DNA of 64,000 nt from contig CAZPOV010000004.1 in NCBI GenBank assembly GCA_964588335.1, positions 191,373-255,372 of the forward strand. The letters are read 5' to 3'. Positions 8,614 to 17,920 of the stretch are shown here, in pieces. The translations under genes and the position numbers were made by a program. A model generated the notes under the pieces. That model worked only from the letters and a program-made list of their open reading frames with translations. It made no database searches and was not told where the DNA came from. Source of the DNA: JAGQZY01 sp964588335. Its GTDB lineage: Bacteria; Bdellovibrionota; Bdellovibrionia; Bdellovibrionales; JAGQZY01. The first letter of the stretch is position 1; each line of letters begins with the position of its first letter.

Positions 8614-10575
8614 CTAAACGCCCGGTTCTTCCAGAGCTTTTTCAACTGGAAAAATTAAAGAAGTTTTCTCGGTTTCATTTGAAATAACCTCTAGTAATCC
8701 GAGGGTTCCATCAGGAACTGTCAGCAAATTGCGAGACAAAGGTGCGCGTAAAAACACACGTGGATTACGGGTGCTCAACTCGATCATCAATTGTGATCCT
8801 TTGGGAACTTCAGCATTAACCAAAGGAAACGTTAACTCCACTTGTTCCACTTCGTTGACTTTCGAGGTGATCGCAGCTGTTCTCCAACCAAAAGCCCCTT
8901 CGATGGCACCACCCTTAGGGTCGATAAAGAAATAGTGAATATGAAGAGGCACTTCGGGAACATTGGCTTGCAACGTCAACTTCATGGTCGGAGCACCGTT
9001 GATTATCATATCTTCTGTAATTTCGAAAACCAGTTCTTTCGAGTAAAGGCTTTCATCCTTGGAGCGTTGAAGGGCGTAGTCTTCAAGAGTGAGGGTGCTT
9101 TCCAAAGACAGTTCTTGAAACCCCATAGGAAGTTCTTCATAGGAATCGGCCAGCTCGTAGCCGTCCTTGGTTTTTGTGTATTGGGCAAAGCGTTTTTCCG
9201 ATTGGGGATCAAAATTTCCATCGGAGTCGGTGAGACCGATCAGTTTGCGTGCCAATGGTAAGGAGCTGAAAAAGTCTCCGCAACCATGTCCGTCTTTATG
9301 GAGAACCAAAAAGTTATTGCCACGATCGGGTGAATTTTCGTTGATATGATTAAATGCTAAAAGGGTGTCTCGACCATCCTGATCTCGAACCAGTCCAGCA
9401 ACGTGAGCGATCGGCATTTTTGTTTTTAATAGTTCATCCATCAGTTGTCGGTCTTTCCAGTACTGGTGATTCTTGTTATCGATGGCGGCACTGGTTTGGT
9501 TCCATTCCTCGGAATCAAATCCAAGTAAAATATCATCCATGCGCGAACGCCCATCCGATGAAACATCCAGTTTGATAAACTCCCAGTAGTTTTCAACATC
9601 TTGTAAACTTTCGTTGCGACGGTCGGTCGTTACATAAGAGAAAATACCATTTTCAACAAACTGACCTGAGGTGAAGGAGTCGGTGGCCGCATTGGCGGGC
9701 GCACTGCAGGCTACAACTGACTTTAAAGCAGGATGGTTGGTGGCCGCTGAGGCTAAGGCATCGTATCCATCATAAGACACACCATAAGCCATAACGCGAC
9801 CGTTGCTTCTTGGCTGCTGAACGATCCAATCCAAGCTGTCGCGACTGTCTTCGATGTTTAGGGGATCCAACCATTTAAACTCTCCCGACGAATTGTGAGA
9901 ACCGCGATTGGCTTGAATGACCAACATCTTATCGAAATAAAGCGCTAGATAGGCTTGCGCGATGACACCGCCATAAACCATATACGGTGTTCGTAAAAAC
10001 ACAGCCCCTTTCTTGGCGGTTCCGCCTTTGCGTTGAATGGTCCACGTGGTTAATTGCTCTCCATCTTGCGTGGGGACTTGGTGAACGCTCATTTCCAAGG
10101 CGTCTTCAAACATCAAGGGAATAAACCGTCGCATTTTAAACTGTGGCGAGTAGGCCACTTGAACATACAAAAACCCTTTTTCGGTTTTATATTCGGCGAT
10201 GTCAAAAGGGTGATCGTAGAGCATGGATTTTTGGTACTCGCAGCTCGCAACATCCTGCTTAATGCTGTTGATCAAGCGGATGTAATAATCGATATATTGT
10301 TTATTTTCGACCTGCTTCTCAAGCAGGGCCGTTGGATCATCAGCCTTGATAAGGCTGCAGAAGTTGCGAAGAAAGCTGTCGTCATAAGCCGTGTTGGGCT
10401 CTTCAGCGACAATACCGGTTTCGCCATTGAGGTTTTTTAGCTCCTCGTTCTCTTTTTCGATCTTTCGGATTTTGTTTTGTAGAGACGCAATTTGGGCGCC
10501 ATCATCATTTTTACTGCAGCCGACAACGCTAACAACCAGGCTAGCGGCGACGAGTATTCGCTTTGTATTTTTCAT
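8614..10575 (-). CDS. Lipoprotein X-Pro dipeptidyl-peptidase / CocE-type (S15) hydrolase
   Basis: A 653-residue alpha/beta hydrolase of the CocE/NonD, peptidase S15 group. Features in order: lipobox at residues 17-20 (SVVGC), a short coiled coil (IASLQNKIRKIEKENEELKN), then the catalytic domain with the nucleophile serine in VMAYGVSYDGYDALASAAT, a likely acid region near VAGLVRDQDGRDTL and a histidine in LHKDGHGCGDFF. The last ~200 residues form the jelly-roll-like C-terminal domain typical of X-Pro dipeptidyl-peptidases (VPLHIHYFFIDPKGGA). Proteins of this family cleave proline-containing peptides or esters; the natural substrate is not predictable. A lipid-anchored form suggests work in the periplasm or at the surface. 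A G-rich ribosome site lies just before the ATG. It is monocistronic as far as visible. Confidence 0.8.
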   Translation of the reverse strand: MKNTKRILVAASLVVSVVGCSKNDDGAQIASLQNKIRKIEKENEELKNLNGETGIVAEEPNTAYDDSFLRNFCSLIKADDPTALLEKQVENKQYIDYYIRLINSIKQDVASCEYQKSMLYDHPFDIAEYKTEKGFLYVQVAYSPQFKMRRFIPLMFEDALEMSVHQVPTQDGEQLTTWTIQRKGGTAKKGAVFLRTPYMVYGGVIAQAYLALYFDKMLVIQANRGSHNSSGEFKWLDPLNIEDSRDSLDWIVQQPRSNGRVMAYGVSYDGYDALASAATNHPALKSVVACSAPANAATDSFTSGQFVENGIFSYVTTDRRNESLQDVENYWEFIKLDVSSDGRSRMDDILLGFDSEEWNQTSAAIDNKNHQYWKDRQLMDELLKTKMPIAHVAGLVRDQDGRDTLLAFNHINENSPDRGNNFLVLHKDGHGCGDFFSSLPLARKLIGLTDSDGNFDPQSEKRFAQYTKTKDGYELADSYEELPMGFQELSLESTLTLEDYALQRSKDESLYSKELVFEITEDMIINGAPTMKLTLQANVPEVPLHIHYFFIDPKGGAIEGAFGWRTAAITSKVNEVEQVELTFPLVNAEVPKGSQLMIELSTRNPRVFLRAPLSRNLLTVPDGTLGLLEVISNETEKTSLIFPVEKALEEPGV

Positions 10576-10723
10576 TTGTATCCCCCCACAGGAGGCCCGA
10601 ATAAACCAAGACTCGCAGGTTCAGTCAAATATCAAAATGAAAAAAATATAGGGGTGCAAGAAAAAGTTAGTAATTTAAATAACTTATAAATCTTCGCTGA
10701 GGGCCTTGCGGTTTGAAAAAACC

Positions 10724-12478
10724 TCAATAAAGACCGGCAATCAAGTCTTTGTAACGTTCATCAATCACTTTTCGCTTCATTTTTAAAGACGGAGTCAGAT
10801 GGCCGTCTTCAATGCTAAATTCATGATCCAATATTTCAAAGCGTTTGATTGTTTCAAAAGACGCCAAGCCGGCATTCACTTGCGCGATCACCTTACGAAC
10901 TTCGCCTTGAATTCTGTCGCTTTGGGTCAGTTGTGAGTAATCGTCTGATGATAACTTGTACTTCTTTTTAAGTTGAAAAAGTTGATCACGGTTTAAGGTC
11001 ACTAATGCGACAACATATTTTTCTTTGTCCCCATGAATATGGATGTGATCAATCAATGGGTCTGTGGCAAAAAGGTTTTGCAATTTTTGGGGAGCTACAA
11101 ATTTACCACCTGCGGTTTTGATCAGGTCTTTTTTGCGATCTGTGATTTTCAAAAACCCATCGTCGTCCAATTGCCCGATATCGCCGGTTTTAAAAAAGCC
11201 CTGATCGTCAAAAACATCCTTGGTGGCTTGTTCATTTTTGTAATAGGCCGACATCACTTTGTCACTTTTTACAAGGATTTCACCGTCTTCAGCAAACTTG
11301 ACCTGCACATCGCCAACCGCTTTGCCGACACAACCGGATTTGTTTTCAAACAAAGTGTTCACAAAAATGGGACCCGTGGTTTCAGTCAATCCATAGCCTT
11401 CTAAAACCGGGATATCACAAGCTGAAAAAACATCGGCAATTTCGGGGTCCAAAGGGGCTCCTCCGGAAATTGCAAAACGAATGTTACCACCGAGTTTGCC
11501 TTGAATTTTTGAATAAACCAATTGATAGGCAATTTGGGCTTCAAGAGCTTGCAATAGGCTTGGGCTTTTCTTTTGTCTTTTTAATTCAGAAATTTTCTTG
11601 CCAATCGAGATGGCGCGTTGAAACAGGCCCTGCTTCAGTTTGGAGATTTCCACTTGCGCTTGAATTCCAAAAAATATTTTCTCAAAAATTCGCGGAACCC
11701 CAACGATCACAGTCGGCTGGATAACCGGCAGGTTGCGTTTTATTTTCTCAATCGATTCGGCGTAGCCTAAAGTGTACCCGCAGAAATAATGGCCCCAAAG
11801 CTCCATACGGCCCAAAACGTGGGACAGGGGTAGGAAAGTGAGGGTTTTATCGATATTCGTGACTCCCAGAACAGGAAACACCTCTGACACCGAGCTCGTG
11901 ACTTGTTTGTGATGCAAGCAAACGCCTTTCGGGCGTCCTGAGGTTCCAGAGGTATAGATAATCGTCGCCAAATCGTCGTCTTTTAAGGCTTGTGCTGCTT
12001 CCGTCAATGAGATCTGACTTTCAGGTTTGTCGATGAATTCTTTCAGAGTTTGAACTTCCGGCGGATGCGGGTTGAAGTCCTCGAAAATCACACAGCGAGT
12101 GACAGCCTTAAGTTGTTCTGATTTTTTAATATTCTTATAAAGAATCTCGTTTTCAATAAACACAAGACTTGGTTGAGTCTCTTCCAGAACGACATCGATA
12201 TCGGAACCGTGGCTGGAATGATAAATAGGGACTGTAACGGCTCCACAGGCCATAATAGCAAGATCGACAAAACCCCATTCCTTGCAAGTATTACTGTAAA
12301 TGGCAACACGATCGCCGGGTTGAATGCCTAAATCCAAGAGTGCATGGTAAAGCTGTTCGACGCGGTCATAGACCTGCCCCCAATTAAGAGAATAGAGGTT
12401 GCCTCTTTTGAAATATTGCACCGCCAATCTTTTTGGGCGACGGTTTTTATGGTCGATCAATTTTTGGACTAAATTCAC
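10724..12478 (-). CDS. Long-chain fatty-acid--CoA ligase (AMP-forming)
   Basis: A 584-residue ANL-superfamily enzyme of the long FadD15/FAA type that activates fatty acids to acyl-CoA through an acyl-AMP. Diagnostic motifs are the P-loop TIIYTSGTSGRPKGV, the A5 motif GYGLTETTGPI, GDIGQLDDDGFLKITDRKKD, and the K-containing C-terminal lid. Length and the absence of a FAAL-type insertion favour CoA rather than carrier-protein loading. The start is the codon at 12478, and the gene lies 44 bases downstream of the kinase gene on the same strand, so the two may be transcribed together. Cytoplasmic or membrane-associated. This enzyme is separate from the adenylating enzyme at 57282, which has FAAL features. 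Confidence 0.9.
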   Translation of the reverse strand: MNLVQKLIDHKNRRPKRLAVQYFKRGNLYSLNWGQVYDRVEQLYHALLDLGIQPGDRVAIYSNTCKEWGFVDLAIMACGAVTVPIYHSSHGSDIDVVLEETQPSLVFIENEILYKNIKKSEQLKAVTRCVIFEDFNPHPPEVQTLKEFIDKPESQISLTEAAQALKDDDLATIIYTSGTSGRPKGVCLHHKQVTSSVSEVFPVLGVTNIDKTLTFLPLSHVLGRMELWGHYFCGYTLGYAESIEKIKRNLPVIQPTVIVGVPRIFEKIFFGIQAQVEISKLKQGLFQRAISIGKKISELKRQKKSPSLLQALEAQIAYQLVYSKIQGKLGGNIRFAISGGAPLDPEIADVFSACDIPVLEGYGLTETTGPIFVNTLFENKSGCVGKAVGDVQVKFAEDGEILVKSDKVMSAYYKNEQATKDVFDDQGFFKTGDIGQLDDDGFLKITDRKKDLIKTAGGKFVAPQKLQNLFATDPLIDHIHIHGDKEKYVVALVTLNRDQLFQLKKKYKLSSDDYSQLTQSDRIQGEVRKVIAQVNAGLASFETIKRFEILDHEFSIEDGHLTPSLKMKRKVIDERYKDLIAGLY

Positions 12479-12522
12479 GTTACCACCTCAATGGACGCTC
12501 TTATATAGATATTGGGGTTGGC

Positions 12523-14403
12523 TTACAAGCCACCACCTGTCGGAGGATCAATAACGATGGGACGGACCTCATTTTCTTTGACTCGCACGCGCACCGCCCG
12601 GCTTTGGTTGGTCAGGGGGTTGACCACTTTGACTTCGACATCGGTATCAGCGGGGACGGAGAAGCGTTGACCCGAGGGCACCACAACGCCGTTGATGTAT
12701 ATTTGCACACCGACGGATTTTACGACCAGATAACCTGTTGGAATCTTGGGCAAACTCATTGAGAGTTTGTTCATTTCCGGAATCGCTTTTAATATTTTTG
12801 ATTTTCGGCGGTAGCCATCTTTATGAATATCGATTTTTATCGGCAGCGTTTTAACGTAGAGCTCTTTGGGCGTGGTTCCTTGCAGCTGTCCATTGACATA
12901 AATATCAGCACCCGAAGGACTGGTCTGAATCACCAAAAGGTTGGGAGGGATATAGATCGACCGCGGGCAAACCCCGTAAGGCTCCATCGACTTACAAAAG
13001 CTTTCTTTAAAATTGGGATGATAGCGATTGATATAGGCAAAAAACCCGAGCAAGCAACTCAGAGACAAGAGCACCGTCATTGTGGTGGCGTTGTGGTTGC
13101 GCTTCTCAATGGTGCTCAAGGTATTCTTGGTGTCGGTGTAAGTTTGATTGCGATACTCACGCACTTTTTTATGGGCCGAACGTTTAGCCACGTGGATGCG
13201 CTGGGCTCGGGTTTGGCCATCATCAAATTCAGCGGTTGAGAAATCAACGTCACCGACTGCTTTTTTCATGGGAACATCAAAAGACTGTGAGTCTTGGTCG
13301 ACGCGATTCTTGCTTTTACGGCTCAGTTCCTCGAAGCTCAAATGATCCAGTGACATACTGTTTTCTTTGGCCACAGTATTTTGCGTGTTAACCACCTGAG
13401 TGCTTTCATTGATGGAAGGTGCTTGCACTGTGACTTGTGCATAAACGATTTGTTTTTTTCGAATCTGAATAATTTCTTCTGAGAATAAGCTTTTCACAAA
13501 CTGACTCAGATCTTGAGTCGAGAAGTCCGGATCAAAACGACTGAGAAACCCTTGCAGATCGCGATGTAAGTCACCAGCAGTTTGATAACGCTCGACTTTA
13601 TCTTTTTCTAAGGTCTTCTTAACGATTTGATCAAGCTCGGCCGGAATGTTGGGGTTGATTTTTCTTAAGCTTGGAACATCACATTCACGGATTTTTCGGA
13701 GTGTATTAATCTCGCTATTGGCCAAGAACAATCTTTGGTTGGCCAACATTTCCCAAGTCATAATTCCAAGGGCAAATATGTCGGTTCGCGAGTCGACAGA
13801 TTGGCCTTCAACTTGCTCGGGGCTCATGTAACCGAATTTACCTTTGAGAGTACCGGCTCGGGTGGCTTCAATCTGGTGCGCCGCTTTCGCTATTCCGAAA
13901 TCGACAATTTTCGACTCACCCTCAAACCCTAGCATAACGTTTTGTGGAGACATATCACGGTGAATGATATTCAAGGGTTGGCCGGTTGTTGGATCAATAC
14001 AACGGTGGGCATGGTCGAGACCAGCCGCCACTTGTTTGATGATGTGAACAACTTGAGCCACCGAGAAAAATTTATCGACCCGTTTCATGCGATTGAGAAT
14101 TTGTCGAAGGTTTCGTCCCTCAACAAATTCCATAACAATGTAAAACTGTTGTTTCTCGATACCAAAATCGTAGATCGAAACAACATTGCTATGTGATAAA
14201 TTGATCGCAATTTTGGCTTCGTCTTTGAACATCGCAATAAAGTCTTCTGAATCAGAGAATTGGCTTAGAATTCTTTTGACTGCGACAAACTTCTGCACAC
14301 CGCTGGCTGCGATCTTCTTGGCAAGATACACCTCGGCCATGCCTCCGGCCGCAAGCTTTTCTAGAAGAATATAATTGCCGAATGTTTCAAAGTTCTTTTT
14401 CAC
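12523..14403 (-). CDS. Membrane Ser/Thr protein kinase with two PEGA domains
   Basis: An N-terminal Hanks-type kinase domain (about residues 8-275) shows a full set of motifs: glycine loop LAAGGMAEVYLAKK, VAVKRI lysine, catalytic HRDMSPQN, KIVDFGIAKA and YMSPEQ. A disordered linker and one membrane segment (MTVLLSLSCLLGFFAYI) follow. The periplasmic C-terminus carries a PEGA domain (LLVIQTSPSGADIYVNGQ) and a second PEGA-like unit (YLVVKSVGVQIYINGVVV). I chose GTG 14403 because AGAGG lies 6 bases upstream; the longer GTG at 14439 has no ribosome site and would add a basic 12-residue tail. The kinase appears active. PEGA domains are thought to bind surface polymers or proteins, so it may sense the envelope; substrates are unknown. 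Confidence 0.88.
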   Translation of the reverse strand: MKKNFETFGNYILLEKLAAGGMAEVYLAKKIAASGVQKFVAVKRILSQFSDSEDFIAMFKDEAKIAINLSHSNVVSIYDFGIEKQQFYIVMEFVEGRNLRQILNRMKRVDKFFSVAQVVHIIKQVAAGLDHAHRCIDPTTGQPLNIIHRDMSPQNVMLGFEGESKIVDFGIAKAAHQIEATRAGTLKGKFGYMSPEQVEGQSVDSRTDIFALGIMTWEMLANQRLFLANSEINTLRKIRECDVPSLRKINPNIPAELDQIVKKTLEKDKVERYQTAGDLHRDLQGFLSRFDPDFSTQDLSQFVKSLFSEEIIQIRKKQIVYAQVTVQAPSINESTQVVNTQNTVAKENSMSLDHLSFEELSRKSKNRVDQDSQSFDVPMKKAVGDVDFSTAEFDDGQTRAQRIHVAKRSAHKKVREYRNQTYTDTKNTLSTIEKRNHNATTMTVLLSLSCLLGFFAYINRYHPNFKESFCKSMEPYGVCPRSIYIPPNLLVIQTSPSGADIYVNGQLQGTTPKELYVKTLPIKIDIHKDGYRRKSKILKAIPEMNKLSMSLPKIPTGYLVVKSVGVQIYINGVVVPSGQRFSVPADTDVEVKVVNPLTNQSRAVRVRVKENEVRPIVIDPPTGGGL

Positions 14404-14654
14404 AAATTTCCTCTTCAAGAATCTATCGGCTAACTTCACAAAGATATTAAGGATTCCCTAGACTTAATGCCGAGATTTTTATTTTTTTTTTACAGCTATC
14501 AATGCGGTCGGGGTTTTCTGCATTGTTTGGCCTTTAAAGGGTCTTGGTCATTGGCCTAAGGTCGAGTCGCGCGATCAGAACTGGACTGGCGAAGGATCTC
14601 TGGTTTTGTCGAGAACGGATGACAGTTAAAAGAATTTTATGTCATCCTTGGAAT

Positions 14655-15239
14655 ATGAAATGGATTGGACTGACAGGTGGAATCGCCAGTGGCAAGACGA
14701 CGGTAGGCAATATGTTCCGAGAGCATGGTGTACCGGTGATCGATGCCGATCGCCTGGCCCACTTGGCGCTGACAAAGAATAAAGACAAAATCACTAAGTA
14801 CTTTGGTAATGATGTTCTTGATGGCAATGGTGAAGTCGATCGCCGAAAGTTGGGCGAGAAAGTCTTCGGCAACTCGAAACAGCTGAAATGGTTAGAGGGG
14901 TTGATACATCCCTTCGTGCAAGCAAAAGTCGCTGAGAAAAAAAGACTTTTCGAAGTCGCCGGAGAGACAATAGCGATCTACGATGTGCCTTTGTTGTTCG
15001 AAAACCAACTGCAAAAAGATTTTGACGAAGTGCTTTTAGTGTATGCGCCTGAAGAACTGTCGAAACAAAGACTGATGGCCCGCAATGGGCTTTCCGAAAA
15101 CCAAGCCAAGGCGCGTTTACAAACTCAAATGCCGATCGAACAAAAGAAGACACTGGCGGATGTGGTGATTGTCAACGACGGCGATCGTGATCAGTTGCGC
15201 CAACAGGTCGATGACTATTTCAAAAAGCAACAGGCTTAA
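14655..15239 (+). CDS. coaE: Dephospho-CoA kinase
   Basis: CoaE phosphorylates the ribose 3'-hydroxyl of dephospho-CoA, the last step of coenzyme A synthesis. The 194-residue product begins MKWIGLTGGIASGKTTV, which contains the ATP P-loop, and continues with the family segments VIDADRLAH, RKLGEKVF and LEGLIHPFV, then YDVPLLFEN in the lid region and RLMARNGLSENQAKARL. The frame stays open back to 14544, but the protein family begins at the P-loop, so ATG 14655 is preferred. Its stop codon overlaps the stop codon of the convergent barrel gene. Cytoplasmic, essential, no unusual features. Confidence 0.95.
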   Translation: MKWIGLTGGIASGKTTVGNMFREHGVPVIDADRLAHLALTKNKDKITKYFGNDVLDGNGEVDRRKLGEKVFGNSKQLKWLEGLIHPFVQAKVAEKKRLFEVAGETIAIYDVPLLFENQLQKDFDEVLLVYAPEELSKQRLMARNGLSENQAKARLQTQMPIEQKKTLADVVIVNDGDRDQLRQQVDDYFKKQQA

Positions 15240-15850
15240 AACGGTATAATGTAGCCGGCGGCTACCTGCAGAGCCGGATTGCTGCCCGACCAAAACGCTT
15301 TGATTTCGATGTTCCATCCGTGTTGGTTGGCCAATAAAAACTCCCAGCCATAGTGAGCCGTTAACGAATAATTTTCGGGCTCGACAAGATTGCTGAACTC
15401 TTTACGCGACACCAGCAAATGGGCGACACCGATTCCGTAGTAGCTACGAGTCGGTTCACGACTTGGAGTGATCTCCCAAGCGGCGCCAACAAACATCGAG
15501 TTGTTTTGTAAAAGTTGAACATTGGCTGACCAGCGATGCCAGGGGCGGGTGCGAAACTGAACCGTCGCATTGACGAAAAACCGATCGGCGTCATCATTAT
15601 CGAAAAACGAGCGATCGGCGTGAAAGCCGCCCGAAAGGCCAAGTTTGGGGCGTAAGGACCAGAAACCAATCTCTTTGAAGGTTTTTTGAGGCGCATCTTT
15701 TTCCACACTATCGTAAGGGTAGGAAGGGCGAGTTTTTGATTTTTTTTGTGGTGGTTGGGTCTCGACTTTGTACCAGTGATCTTTGTTTTGTGCGGCCATA
15801 GCGGAAATGCTCGGTTGCAAAATTATGAACACCAGAAGAAGTCGTAACAT
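15236..15850 (-). CDS. Predicted small outer-membrane beta-barrel protein
   Basis: About 204 residues from ATG 15850: signal peptide (MLRLLLVFIILQPSISAMA), a basic Pro/Lys linker (QPPQKKSKTRPSYPYD), then amphipathic strands (GFWSLRPKLGLSGGFHADRS, RWSANVQLLQNNSMFVGAAW) and a C-terminal strand ending AAGYIIPF. The frame extends to 15901 but ATG 15850 gives the better signal peptide. Tail-to-tail with coaE, the two stops sharing three bases. No catalytic motif is obvious; it could be an enzyme-type small barrel, but I see no evidence for that. Confidence 0.65.
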   Translation of the reverse strand: MLRLLLVFIILQPSISAMAAQNKDHWYKVETQPPQKKSKTRPSYPYDSVEKDAPQKTFKEIGFWSLRPKLGLSGGFHADRSFFDNDDADRFFVNATVQFRTRPWHRWSANVQLLQNNSMFVGAAWEITPSREPTRSYYGIGVAHLLVSRKEFSNLVEPENYSLTAHYGWEFLLANQHGWNIEIKAFWSGSNPALQVAAGYIIPF

Positions 15851-15929
15851 GACTTTATTATAGAGACATTTCACCTTGCCGCCAATGGCGTTTTTCTTCA
15901 CAATAGTGTTTTAAGTAAAAGAGGTTAGG

Positions 15930-17060
15930 ATGACTGGTAAGTTACTTTGTTTTGGATTGGTTTGTTTAATGACTCAAGGGGCTTTAGCTCAATCTTTGTA
16001 TTCCGGTATTCGACGTGGATTTGAAGCCACTCGAGCCAACGGAATGGGCGGCGCATTTACAGCCGTCGCCGACGATAACACCGCCATATTCTATAATCCT
16101 GCGGGCATCAGTCAGCTCGAAAAGGGTGAGAGCAATTGGTTTATCAAAGCCGATGCTGATCCTGAAATCCTCGATTTTTATGACGACATCGATGCTGCTG
16201 GAGAGCAAGAAAATGACGTCCAGGCGATCACCGATGTGATTCGTAACAACTATGGCAGTCACTATTCTGTGCGAGCGCCTTCCCTGGGTTTTCTTTGGGC
16301 TCGCCCATCTTGGGGAATTGCCGTTATTCCAATGGATCTCTCCATCGACATGGGATTGCATCGCTCGGTGGGGCCGTCAGTCAATTTGACCGCCATTCAA
16401 GACACAACCATCGCTTTCACGAAAAACTTTCAAATCAAAAAGTGGCATAAAGCCGGCTCCTTCAATGTCGGAATCACCGCCAAGGCGATTTATCGAATGA
16501 ATGTTGATGAGATTGTCGATGTCGCAACGATCTCTCAAAATGATGAAATCTTTGATATTGAAGATGCCAAAGAGGGGATGACGATCGACGCTGATGTTGG
16601 TTTTTTATGGAAGGGGCCTTGGCAGCACTACAATCCGTCGGCTGGTTTAGTGATCAAAAACATAGCCGATTATGGATACCTGGCCAACTTCGAGCTGATT
16701 GGTGAAGGTACGGGCGACCCAGAAAACCTGCATCGCACGATTGACCTGGGATTTGCCATGGATCTGCCCAGTTGGTGGGTTTGGACCTCAAAAGTGGCCT
16801 TTGACATTCGCGATATGCTGCACCCGAACTGGAATCTGCAGAAGGGTTTTCACCTGGGGGCGGAGTTTATGTGGGAGGTTGCCTCTTGGTTTCGTGGTGG
16901 CTGGCGGGCTGGCCTCAACCAAGGCTATTGGACCGCTGGTTTTACCGGAGAGTTCGGGATTTTTAAGCTGGATTTGGCCTCTTATGGTGAAGAAGTGGGT
17001 GTCCAAGACAGCAAAATCGAAAATCGTCGCTATATGATGACGATGAGTCTCGACTTCTAA
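15930..17060 (+). CDS. PorV/FadL-like outer-membrane barrel protein (paralogue 1)
   Basis: A 376-residue exported protein with signal peptide MTGKLLCFGLVCLMTQGALA and the signature of the PorV/UPF0164/FadL-like family just after it: RGFEATRANGMGGAFTAVAD followed by NTAIFYNPAGISQLEKG. Alternating strands continue to a C-terminal RYMMTMSLDF typical of barrel proteins. AAGAGG precedes the ATG at 15930. Related proteins are at 18821 and 20730 and share the GMGGA...AVVND...YNPAG block and the closing (D/E)xRR motif. Members of this fold transport hydrophobic compounds or act as partners in secretion; the function here is unknown. Divergent from the small barrel gene upstream. Confidence 0.78.
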   Translation: MTGKLLCFGLVCLMTQGALAQSLYSGIRRGFEATRANGMGGAFTAVADDNTAIFYNPAGISQLEKGESNWFIKADADPEILDFYDDIDAAGEQENDVQAITDVIRNNYGSHYSVRAPSLGFLWARPSWGIAVIPMDLSIDMGLHRSVGPSVNLTAIQDTTIAFTKNFQIKKWHKAGSFNVGITAKAIYRMNVDEIVDVATISQNDEIFDIEDAKEGMTIDADVGFLWKGPWQHYNPSAGLVIKNIADYGYLANFELIGEGTGDPENLHRTIDLGFAMDLPSWWVWTSKVAFDIRDMLHPNWNLQKGFHLGAEFMWEVASWFRGGWRAGLNQGYWTAGFTGEFGIFKLDLASYGEEVGVQDSKIENRRYMMTMSLDF

Positions 17061-17075
17061 ACCCCTAGAATAGCA

Positions 17076-17159
17076 GCCCTTTATGGGCGCCCTTGCGGGC
17101 CTTGGTGGGACCTCAGAGAGTTTGACCTTGGTCCCGACTTTTTGGGTGACATCTCACCC
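17076..17159 (+). promoter_or_regulatory. Structured leader upstream of rpsD (three hairpins)
   Basis: Three stems lie in the 148-base gap before rpsD: GCCC-TTTAT-GGGC (17076-17088), GGGACC pairing with GGTCCC (17107-17135) followed by five T, and GGGTGA-CATC-TCACCC (17144-17159). The second could be the terminator of the barrel gene. The set could also be a leader RNA for S4 autoregulation, which is known for rpsD in other bacteria. Which applies is not decided by the sequence. Confidence 0.45.
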
Positions 17160-17208
17160 CATCTATGTAATAAAACACCACTTTAAAACAATTTGGAGTG
17201 GATACTTT

Positions 17209-17841
17209 ATGAGCAAAGATAAGAGCAAAGCCCGTTTTCGCATTCAACGTCGACTTGGTACTGAGCTTCCTGGACTGGGAAAAGCCGGTGCCCTAGAAAG
17301 ACGTCCCTATCCTCCTGGTGAAGCTGGTAACAAAAGAAAGAAATTCTCAAACTACGCTTTGCAATTGGAAGAAAAGCAGAAAGTCATGTTCCATTACGGA
17401 CTTCGCGAAAAACAATTGCGACGTTTTATCCGTGACGCCAAAAAAGGGAATGCCACTAAAAACTGGATTAAAGCTCTTGCTGGCTTGTTAGAGCTTCGTT
17501 TGGATAACACCGTTTTTCGTCTTGGTTTTGCTCCTAGCATCCGCGCCGCACGCCAGTTGGTGAGCCACGGCCATGTGTTTGTGAACGGAAAAAAGGTCAA
17601 CGTTGGGTCCGCTGTTTTAAAAGTCGGTGATGTTATTTCTTTGAAAGATAAATCCTATGAGCACCAAGTTGTGATGCAGTGCCAAGATGCTCCTCGTTTG
17701 GATGTTCCTGAGTTCTTAGATAAAGGCGAAAAAGACGGCAAGGTTGTTGGAACGGTTAAAGATATTCCTGAGATCGAGCACATTCCTTTTGGTTTTAACA
17801 CCAATCTTTTTGCCGAGTATTATTCACTTCGTTCTGTTTAA
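17209..17841 (+). CDS. rpsD: 30S ribosomal protein S4
   Basis: A 210-residue S4, a primary 16S rRNA-binding protein. It contains the S4 RNA-binding domain (LELRLDNTVFRLGFAPSIRA followed by ARQLVSHGHVFVNGKKV) and the N-terminal helical domain (EKQKVMFHYGLREKQLRRFI). The N-terminus has no zinc-binding cysteines, so it is the C-minus form. ATG 17209 is preceded by GGAGTG at 8 bases; the open frame extends to 17083 but without family similarity. It stands alone rather than in the alpha operon with rpsM, rpsK and rpoA. It may be the only copy or a second paralogue, which needs the whole genome. A strong bidirectional terminator follows. Confidence 0.95.
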   Translation: MSKDKSKARFRIQRRLGTELPGLGKAGALERRPYPPGEAGNKRKKFSNYALQLEEKQKVMFHYGLREKQLRRFIRDAKKGNATKNWIKALAGLLELRLDNTVFRLGFAPSIRAARQLVSHGHVFVNGKKVNVGSAVLKVGDVISLKDKSYEHQVVMQCQDAPRLDVPEFLDKGEKDGKVVGTVKDIPEIEHIPFGFNTNLFAEYYSLRSV

Positions 17842-17865
17842 TCTTCTTTTAAATAGAGTCGAAAC

Positions 17866-17898
17866 AAAAAAACCACGCGAGATGCGTGGTTTTTTTTT
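17866..17898. terminator. Bidirectional rho-independent terminator
   Basis: ACCACGC and GCGTGGT flank a GAGAT loop, with seven A before and nine T after the stem. It therefore works for rpsD on the plus strand and for the convergent lipoprotein gene (stop at 17921) on the minus strand. Confidence 0.93.
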
Positions 17899-17920
17899 GC
17901 TTTTAATCAGGTGGATCGGC

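Noticed and set aside
14544..14654. N-terminal extension of coaE
   Set aside because: CoaE proteins begin close to the P-loop; the extra codons lack similarity and a ribosome site.
17083..17208. N-terminal extension of rpsD
   Set aside because: S4 starts at ATG 17209 with a good ribosome site; the upstream bases form hairpins, not a conserved protein.
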